A stretch of 64,000 bases of DNA from a beta proteobacterium L13. Lineage in GTDB: Bacteria; Pseudomonadota; Gammaproteobacteria; Burkholderiales; Chromobacteriaceae. Position 1 is the stretch's first letter. Each line of letters begins with the position of its first letter. Made by a program: the position numbers and the translations under genes. The notes below the pieces were generated by a model. The model did not search any database, was not told the DNA's origin, and saw only the letters and a program-made list of their open reading frames with translations. Below are positions 58,650 to 64,000 of this stretch, in pieces. The stretch is from contig AMYZ01000015.1 of the NCBI GenBank assembly GCA_000335715.1, positions 1-64,000 on the forward strand, read 5' to 3'.

Positions 58650-60940
58650 TACACACTCACTCCTTCGCTTTCATAGGGGGTATTCATAACCGGTAATTCA
58701 AAGTAAAACTCGGCACCGCCAGATGGCAGGTTGTCTGCGCTCAGCACGCCTTCCATGTTTTCGATGATGGTATGGCTGATGGTCAGGCCCAGCCCCATGC
58801 CCTGCGACTTGGAACTGAAAAATGGCTGGAAAATGCGCGATCGTACCTCTTCCGGCATGCCCGGGCCATTATCGCGCACACCCACGCGTACGCGGTTGCC
58901 GCGCTGCTCGCTGTACAAAAACAGCCGGTGTTCGCCCTCGGTTTCCATCATGGCTTCCATGGCATTCTTGCACAGGTTCAGGATGACTTGCTCTACCTGG
59001 ATGGTATCGGCAAAAACCAGCGGCAGGGCGGCGGCCAGGTCGGTTTTTACCTGTACCTGGTGGTCGCGCAGCTCGGGCTCGATCAGGGTGACGATATTCA
59101 GCACGGCCTGGTTCAGGTCTACCGGCACAAACTCGGCTTGCTTGCTGGCGACGAATTCTCTTAGTTTTTTGACGATGTGCCCAGCCCGCTGCGCTTGTTT
59201 TACCGACGAGCGCAGGGCGGAAATCAGCAGGATCCGGTCTGGCTCTTCGTCTTCCAGCAAGCCCAGGCACGCCTCGTTGTAGCTGACGATGGCCGATAGC
59301 GGCTGGTTGATTTCGTGGGCAATGCCGGAGGTCATTTCCCCCAGCGTATTGATACGCGCCACGCGGGCCAGCTCGGCCTGGTGCTGCTTGAGCCGCTCTT
59401 CGCTGCGTTCTAGTGCCTCTGCCATGCGCTGGCGTAGCGGCGCCATATCGCGGAAGGTAATCACCAGGCCGCGCATGATGCCATCGGGGCCCGGCAGCGG
59501 CGATACGGTGCCTTCTACATAGAAAACCTTGCCGCCCTGGTCGATATAGGCGTTTTCCGGCAGGTCTACTTTCTGCCCGGTCTGCAGGCAGGTTTGCAGC
59601 GGGTCAAGCACAGCTTCCCGCGCCAGATCAAAACGCAGGCGCCAGATCTCGCCGAGCTGGCGGCCAATGACTAGCGGAGCGGAGACATTCAGCAGCAGGG
59701 CGGCTTTGGGGTTCAGGTACTCCACCTGCAGGTCGCGGCTCATCACCAGCACCGCATCATCGATGTTTTCCAGCGTCACCATGGCTTGCTGGCGCTCCCG
59801 GTGCAGGGTGTCGTGGTAGTGCTCGCTTTGCATGCGCTCGTTATGCTGCGAGGCGGCAATCAGCAATAGCAGGGCATTGATCAGTGCCGACGCGCCCATG
59901 GCCAAAGCGTACAAATACCAGGGAATGTGCCCGGGCGAAGTTGGCCGCGAAATGGATAGCTTGTACGGGAAGTAATCGCGATCTATCGATACCTCGCTAT
60001 AGCGCGCAGGGAACAGCAGCCCGCCCAGCCAATTGCTTGATGTAGCTGCTTGTGGCTGACGTATGGTGATGTCCGGCATGGCCTGCGTCGGCATGGTGGG
60101 GGTCAGGCGGATACTCAGTTGCTGGGCGTTGCCGCTTTGCATGGCCAGCAGGGTTTCTGCCTTGATGCCTACCGTAATCACGCCGATGGCGGCGCTGATG
60201 CGCTCATCGGGTGAAGTAGGTGCCACGCCTTCTGCATAAATGGCTTTGACAAAGCCAAAGCCATGCCCCCCCTCGCGCATCTGGTAGGGCTGGGTAATTT
60301 CAATCTCGCTGCTGCGGATAGCGCGCTGTACCGCCGGGCCAAGAATGGCATCTTGCAAGATATCCAGGCCCTGCATGAAGTTGTACTGCCTGGCGGACGG
60401 CGGCTCGGCATCGACTAGCGGGATGTAGAACGGCCGCGCAGGCGATGGCCGCCAGAGCTGGCTGTTCAGCCAGCCAGGGTCGCCGTTGCCTTGGTAGTCT
60501 TTGATAAAGAAGGGCTGATAACGCTGAAAGCTGATGGAAGCCTCGTAGTTCTCGCGCTCGGCCAGGCTGACTTTGGGCTGAAAACCCATCAGGTAGATAT
60601 AAGGATAGCGGTTGCCTATGCCTTGGGCGTATTGGCGGAAACGCAGCTTGTCCATGCCATAGTTGGCCGCAGACAGTTCGGTAAAGCCATATACCGCGGT
60701 TTCGCAGATCAGCAGGCGCTCTTCCAGCGTTTTCTTGATGTGCAGGCTGGCCGCGTCAAACTGCTGTTGCCGGCTTTCTTCAGTCAGCAGAATGGCCACC
60801 ACCAGAATGGCCATGGAGAGCAGGGCCCATAACAACAGGAACGTGCCTTTTACCCGCCATGGCAGCTCTTTGACAATGTGTGGCCATTGCCTGATGCGGA
60901 AAAACCCGGTATTGGCCGGGGCGTGCGCGCTGGGAGTCAT
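58649..60940 (-). CDS. Sensor histidine kinase with CHASE and PAS domains
   Basis: 763 residues. A first membrane span (GTFLLLWALLSMAILVVAILL, about 32-52) leads to a large periplasmic CHASE-like domain (AVYGFTELSAANYGMDKLRFRQYAQGIGNRYPYIYLMGFQPKV...) up to a second span (LYALAMGASALINALLLLIAA, about 355-375). Then come a PAS domain (ENIDDAVLVMSRDLQVEYLNPKAALLL), HisKA with GEMTSGIAHEINQPLSAIVSY, and the ATPase (NLCKNAMEAMMETEG, VRDNGPGMPEE, GMGLGLTIS). The FixL-like catalytic core matches the FixJ-type partner. Signal unknown. Confidence 0.95.
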   Translation of the reverse strand: MTPSAHAPANTGFFRIRQWPHIVKELPWRVKGTFLLLWALLSMAILVVAILLTEESRQQQFDAASLHIKKTLEERLLICETAVYGFTELSAANYGMDKLRFRQYAQGIGNRYPYIYLMGFQPKVSLAERENYEASISFQRYQPFFIKDYQGNGDPGWLNSQLWRPSPARPFYIPLVDAEPPSARQYNFMQGLDILQDAILGPAVQRAIRSSEIEITQPYQMREGGHGFGFVKAIYAEGVAPTSPDERISAAIGVITVGIKAETLLAMQSGNAQQLSIRLTPTMPTQAMPDITIRQPQAATSSNWLGGLLFPARYSEVSIDRDYFPYKLSISRPTSPGHIPWYLYALAMGASALINALLLLIAASQHNERMQSEHYHDTLHRERQQAMVTLENIDDAVLVMSRDLQVEYLNPKAALLLNVSAPLVIGRQLGEIWRLRFDLAREAVLDPLQTCLQTGQKVDLPENAYIDQGGKVFYVEGTVSPLPGPDGIMRGLVITFRDMAPLRQRMAEALERSEERLKQHQAELARVARINTLGEMTSGIAHEINQPLSAIVSYNEACLGLLEDEEPDRILLISALRSSVKQAQRAGHIVKKLREFVASKQAEFVPVDLNQAVLNIVTLIEPELRDHQVQVKTDLAAALPLVFADTIQVEQVILNLCKNAMEAMMETEGEHRLFLYSEQRGNRVRVGVRDNGPGMPEEVRSRIFQPFFSSKSQGMGLGLTISHTIIENMEGVLSADNLPSGGAEFYFELPVMNTPYESEGVSV

Positions 60941-61081
60941 GTTGGCCGTGACGGTAGAGGGGGGCTAATTGTAACGCAGGATGGCAGAAAATCTGCAATT
61001 GGCATGTGGCTGGCTAGGCGGGGGCAACACTGGGGCGGGCGTAGGGTGGCGGCAGCATGGCAACCACCTTGCGGCGCGCAT

Positions 61082-61621
61082 TCAGCTTGTTTTCAGCAGG
61101 CCGGGCATATTGCGGTACAGCTTGTGCAGCTTGGGTGAAATCACCACCTGGCAATAACCTGCACTCTGGTTGCGCTGGTAGTAATCGTGGTGATAGCTTT
61201 CGGCCGGGTAAAAATGGCTGGCTGGCTTTACTTCGGTCACGATGGCGGCGGGGTAATCGCCACTGGCATCGAGCTGGCGAATCATGTCCAGCGCTTCTTG
61301 TTGCTGGCTGTCGCTATGCGTATAGATGCCCGAACGGTATTGCGTGCCGATATCGTTACCCTGCCGGTTTGGCGTGGTGGGGTCGTGGGTCAGGAAGAAT
61401 ACCTGCAGCAAGGTGGCATAGCTGATGGTGTCCGGCGCATAGTGCAGCTCGATGGCTTCGGCATGGCCGCTATTGCCACGGCACACGCTTTCGTAGTCCG
61501 GGTCAGCCAGATGGCCATCGATATAGCCGGGTATGACTTCCGTTACGCCTTTCAGCTGGCGGAATACCGCCTCTGTGCACCAGAAGCACCCACCGGCAAA
61601 TGTCGCTTTGGCAATCGTCAT
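61082..61621 (-). CDS. msrA: Peptide methionine sulfoxide reductase MsrA
   Basis: 179 residues. FAGGCFWCTEAVF holds the catalytic Cys, followed by GYIDGHLADPDYESVCRGNSGHAEA and THDPTTPNRQGNDIGTQYRS. It reduces methionine-S-sulfoxide. It shares one base with the stop of the upstream deacetylase gene. Confidence 0.96.
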   Translation of the reverse strand: MTIAKATFAGGCFWCTEAVFRQLKGVTEVIPGYIDGHLADPDYESVCRGNSGHAEAIELHYAPDTISYATLLQVFFLTHDPTTPNRQGNDIGTQYRSGIYTHSDSQQQEALDMIRQLDASGDYPAAIVTEVKPASHFYPAESYHHDYYQRNQSAGYCQVVISPKLHKLYRNMPGLLKTS

Positions 61622-62526
61622 CAGACAGCTCCTTTCATGCTGTGGCGCGCCAGTATGGCACGCACGGTTTGGCAATGGATGGCTACCGTATCGTCTATGG
61701 GGACGGCGTAGCCGCCTGCCATCACGACCGCCAGCGGCCACTGTTTTTGCTCGCACAAATCGAAAACCCGGGCGTCGCGCTGCATCAGGCCGTCGAGACT
61801 GAGGTTCAGCCGGCCCAAGCGGTCGCCTTCGTACGGGTCGGCACCGGCCAGATAGAACACGATATCGGGCTGAAAGCCCTCAGCCAGCGTGGCTAGCGCC
61901 TGATCCAGTGCTGTCAGGTAGTCGGCATCGCCCGTGCCGTCCGGCAGGTTTACATCCAGCGTAGATGCCACGCGGCGGAAGGGGAAGTTCTTTTCCCCGT
62001 GCAAGGACAGGGTAAATATCCGGGTATCGCCGCTAAACAGCTCGGCCGTGCCGTTGCCCTGATGTACGTCCAGGTCGATGACGGCTGCGCGGCGAATCCG
62101 GCCTTCTTGCTGTAATACGCGAATGCTTACCGCCACATCATTGAATACGCAAAAGCCGCCCCCCTTGGCGTGGCCGGCGTGGTGCGTGCCACCAGCCAGA
62201 CTCACCCCCGCGCCATATTGTAGTGCGCTGCGTGCTGCCGCTAGCGTGGCCCCCACCGAGCGGCAGCTGCGCTCTACCAGGGCCGCACTCCAGGGCAAGC
62301 CGATCTCGCGCATGGTGGCAGGTGCGATACTGCCGTCGAGCATGCGGCCAACGTAGTCGGCATCGTGCGCCAGCATCAGCTCGGCAGGCGTGGCGGCGGG
62401 GGCTTCTGCCAGCAGGTCGGGGGCCATGCTGGCTACCGCTTGCCCCAGTAGTGCGTACTTTTCCGCCGGAAAGCGGTGGCCGTTGGGCAGGGGCATGGGG
62501 AACTGGTCGGTACGGTAGATCAGCAC
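61621..62526 (-). CDS. Histone deacetylase family protein
   Basis: 301 residues from a GTG at 62526. GGTHHAGHAKGGGFCVFNDVAVS gives the His-His charge-relay pair and the glycine-rich loop, and VIDLDVHQGNGTAELF gives the zinc-binding Asp and His. YLAGADPYEGDRLG supplies the last Asp. The tyrosine near the end lies in GGYAVP. It is a class of bacterial deacetylases of short acyl-lysine or polyamine substrates; the target is unknown. It overlaps the DUF1653 gene by 7 bases. Confidence 0.9.
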   Translation of the reverse strand: MLIYRTDQFPMPLPNGHRFPAEKYALLGQAVASMAPDLLAEAPAATPAELMLAHDADYVGRMLDGSIAPATMREIGLPWSAALVERSCRSVGATLAAARSALQYGAGVSLAGGTHHAGHAKGGGFCVFNDVAVSIRVLQQEGRIRRAAVIDLDVHQGNGTAELFSGDTRIFTLSLHGEKNFPFRRVASTLDVNLPDGTGDADYLTALDQALATLAEGFQPDIVFYLAGADPYEGDRLGRLNLSLDGLMQRDARVFDLCEQKQWPLAVVMAGGYAVPIDDTVAIHCQTVRAILARHSMKGAV

Positions 62527-62753
62527 GGGGTATCCAGCAGGCGAAAGCGTGGCTGGGTCACGCCATCAATCGTGACCTGCTCGCAAAACATGGCCAGCGG
62601 GCGTACCCACAGCGCCATGTCACCGTATAAGGGGCGGTATACCGCCATCAGCTCGTGGCTTTCACTGTGGCGGGCAAAATCTATCAGCTGGTAATGGTTG
62701 CCTTTGTAGTGCTGGTAACGCCCCAGCGGGGGCAAGGTGATGTCGGTAGTCAT
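62520..62753 (-). CDS. DUF1653 domain protein
   Basis: 77 residues. LGRYQHYKGNHYQLIDFARHSESHELMAVYRPLYGDMALWVRPLAMFCEQV follows the DUF1653 pattern (YxHYKGxxYxV...H(S/T)ET...VVYxxLY...WVRPxxMF). Cytoplasmic. Heads the small leftward operon with the deacetylase and msrA. Function unknown. Confidence 0.88.
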   Translation of the reverse strand: MTTDITLPPLGRYQHYKGNHYQLIDFARHSESHELMAVYRPLYGDMALWVRPLAMFCEQVTIDGVTQPRFRLLDTPC

Positions 62754-62801
62754 GGTGCGCTCCTGCTAAGTTGGCCGCATTGTGCCGTGTTGCTGCCGGC
62801 T

Positions 62802-63287
62802 TCACAAATCGGCCGGGCGCTGCCAGCTCATGGTCAGAAAGGCCGTGTCCGGCACAAAGCCCATGCCCAGATAGAGTGCTTGCGCGCTGTGGTTGCTGTG
62901 CGCGGTTTCCAGCCACAGGCTGCCACCAGGCGGGATGCTGTGCTGAATGGCCCTCAGCAGCGCCGCTGCTATGCCATGCCGGCGCCAGGCTGGCGCTACA
63001 TACAAGTCATGCAGCAGGTCGTTGCGCGCCAGGCTCAGGGTGGAATAGCCGCGGTAGCAAAGCGCTACCGCTACCGGCTGCTCAGCTTGGCTTGCCAGCC
63101 ACAGCGTGGCCTCGCCGGCACTCAGGCGCGCCTGCAGATAGGCGGCCAAGGTCGCCGTATCGGTGGGCAGCCCGTAAAACGCACGATAAGCGGTCAGCAA
63201 GGGCAGGGCGCTGGCGATGTCGCTCACCTCGCCCTGGTACAGGCGCATGCCTGCTGGCGTGGTGTCGGGTGGCGTGCTTGTATACAA
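62802..63287 (-). CDS. GNAT-family N-acetyltransferase
   Basis: 161 residues from a TTG at 63287, chosen because AAGGAG lies eight bases upstream; an internal ATG at 63248 has no such site. The acetyl-CoA loop is LLHDLYVAPAWRRHGIAAALLRAI, followed by GGSLWLETAHSNHSAQALYLGMGF (motif B). Acceptor unknown. It is divergent from dusC, with only 30 bases between the starts. Confidence 0.87.
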   Translation of the reverse strand: MYTSTPPDTTPAGMRLYQGEVSDIASALPLLTAYRAFYGLPTDTATLAAYLQARLSAGEATLWLASQAEQPVAVALCYRGYSTLSLARNDLLHDLYVAPAWRRHGIAAALLRAIQHSIPPGGSLWLETAHSNHSAQALYLGMGFVPDTAFLTMSWQRPADL

Positions 63288-63317
63288 TGCGCTGCTCCTT
63301 AAGTATTGGCGGTAAAC

Positions 63318-64000
63318 ATGAAAATTGTACTGGCCCCGATGGAGGGCCTGGTAGACGACGTCATGCGTGACGTCCTGACGCGTATTGGCGGCATCGACTT
63401 GTGCGTGACCGAGTTTGTACGCGTGACCAACTCGCTGCTGCCGGTGCGTACCTTCGAACGGCTGGCGCCCGAGCTGCAAACCGGCTCGGCCACGCGCTGC
63501 GGGGTGCCGGTGCGTGTTCAGCTGCTGGGCTCCGAGCCGGAATGGCTGGCACAGAATGCCGTGCGTGCCGCCGAAATGGGGGCAGTAGGGGTAGACCTGA
63601 ACTTCGGTTGCCCGGCCCCTACCGTAAACCGGCACCGTGGCGGTGCGGTATTGCTGAAAGAGCCCGACGTTCTTTATAGCATTGTGCATGCTGTACGCAG
63701 CGCCGTGCCAGCCAGCACCCCGGTAACGGCCAAGATGCGATTGGGTTACGAGGATACCAGTCTGACGCTGGAATGCGCCCATGCCATCCAGCAGGGCGGT
63801 GCAGAAGAGCTGTGCGTGCATGCGCGTACCAAGGTAGAAGGCTATCGCCCGCCAGCGCACTGGGCGTGGCTGGCGCGTATCCGTGAGGCGATGACGATAC
63901 CGGTAGTGGCCAATGGCGAAGTCTGGACCTTGGAAGATTACCAGGCCATTCGCGACATCAGCGGTTGCGAAACGGTGATGATAGGGCGAGGCTTGGTATC
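63318..64000 (+). CDS. dusC: tRNA-dihydrouridine synthase (DusC-type), partial
   Basis: The ATG at 63318 opens a frame that runs off the window after about 227 codons. [35 protein letters not shown] binds [25 protein letters not shown] holds the catalytic Cys. [19 protein letters not shown] and [10 protein letters not shown] follow. It reduces uridine in the tRNA D-loop. The short start and the GxVDDVMR form fit the DusC branch. Confidence 0.93.
   Translation, partial: MKIVLAPMEGLVDDVMRDVLTRIGGIDLCVTEFVRVTNSLLPVRTFERLAPELQTGSATRCGVPVRVQLLGSEPEWLAQNAVRAAEMGAVGVDLNFGCPAPTVNRHRGGAVLLKEPDVLYSIVHAVRSAVPASTPVTAKMRLGYEDTSLTLECAHAIQQGGAEELCVHARTKVEGYRPPAHWAWLARIREAMTIPVVANGEVWTLEDYQAIRDISGCETVMIGRGLV

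Overview
The window is a high-GC, gene-dense stretch of a betaproteobacterial chromosome. Gene content and order (rpsB-tsf-pyrH-frr-uppS-cdsA-dxr-rseP-bamA-skp-lpxD-fabZ-lpxA-lpxB-rnhB, tig-clpP-clpX-lon-hupB-ppiD) and protein style suggest the order Neisseriales, of the Chromobacterium/Vogesella/Aquitalea kind. That placement is inference from sequence feel, not from a search. No tRNA, rRNA, CRISPR array or intact insertion sequence was seen.

Layout. 1-850: AT-richer edge of what looks like an accessory region, with the 5' end of a glycosyltransferase-like gene leaving the window at base 1, then about 500 bp with no supported gene, a terminator and a 20-bp perfect palindrome. 849-5830: an amine oxidase of the PuuB type, a umuDC translesion-synthesis operon and pepD. 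5830-9320: a two-partner secretion locus. The outer-membrane transporter gene carries ten TGCC repeats inside its signal-peptide coding region (a probable phase-variation switch). The exoprotein gene is a wreck with a large internal deletion, a frameshift and a stop. 9321-13864: leftward chemoreceptor, nudC, a decayed ABC-type ATPase and a nitronate monooxygenase-like enzyme. 13943-28858: a small membrane protein, then the long rightward block for translation (rpsB, tsf, frr), UMP kinase, isoprenoid and phospholipid synthesis, outer-membrane assembly (rseP, bamA, skp) and lipid A (lpxD, fabZ, lpxA, lpxB), with rnhB and a DNA glycosylase. 28881-33811: moeA with an overlapping ferredoxin gene, several poorly known genes, an exonuclease, and leftward moaC plus a flavin reductase. 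34182-42419: the protein quality-control block tig-clpP-clpX-lon-hupB-ppiD. 42547-48388: sodB, a HI0933-type flavoprotein, dnaB, a thioredoxin-like ferredoxin, a hydrolase, a small unknown gene and an isolated flagellin gene. 48442-53354: a diguanylate cyclase and a divergent amine-metabolism locus (GntR regulator / PuuA-like ligase / class III aminotransferase) with two identical palindromic operators in the promoter. 53470-64000: a zinc-ribbon membrane protein, leftward recN-nadK-response regulator-sensor kinase, a msrA/deacetylase/DUF1653 operon, an acetyltransferase and the start of dusC.

The most striking feature not explained by genes is the 10-mer GTTGGCCGCA. It occurs about 40 times by eye, in roughly equal numbers on both strands, inside genes and in many of the short gaps between genes, and three times as head-to-head pairs forming near-perfect or perfect palindromes. 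It behaves like a DNA uptake sequence or another highly iterated palindrome-type element. I do not know a description of this motif.
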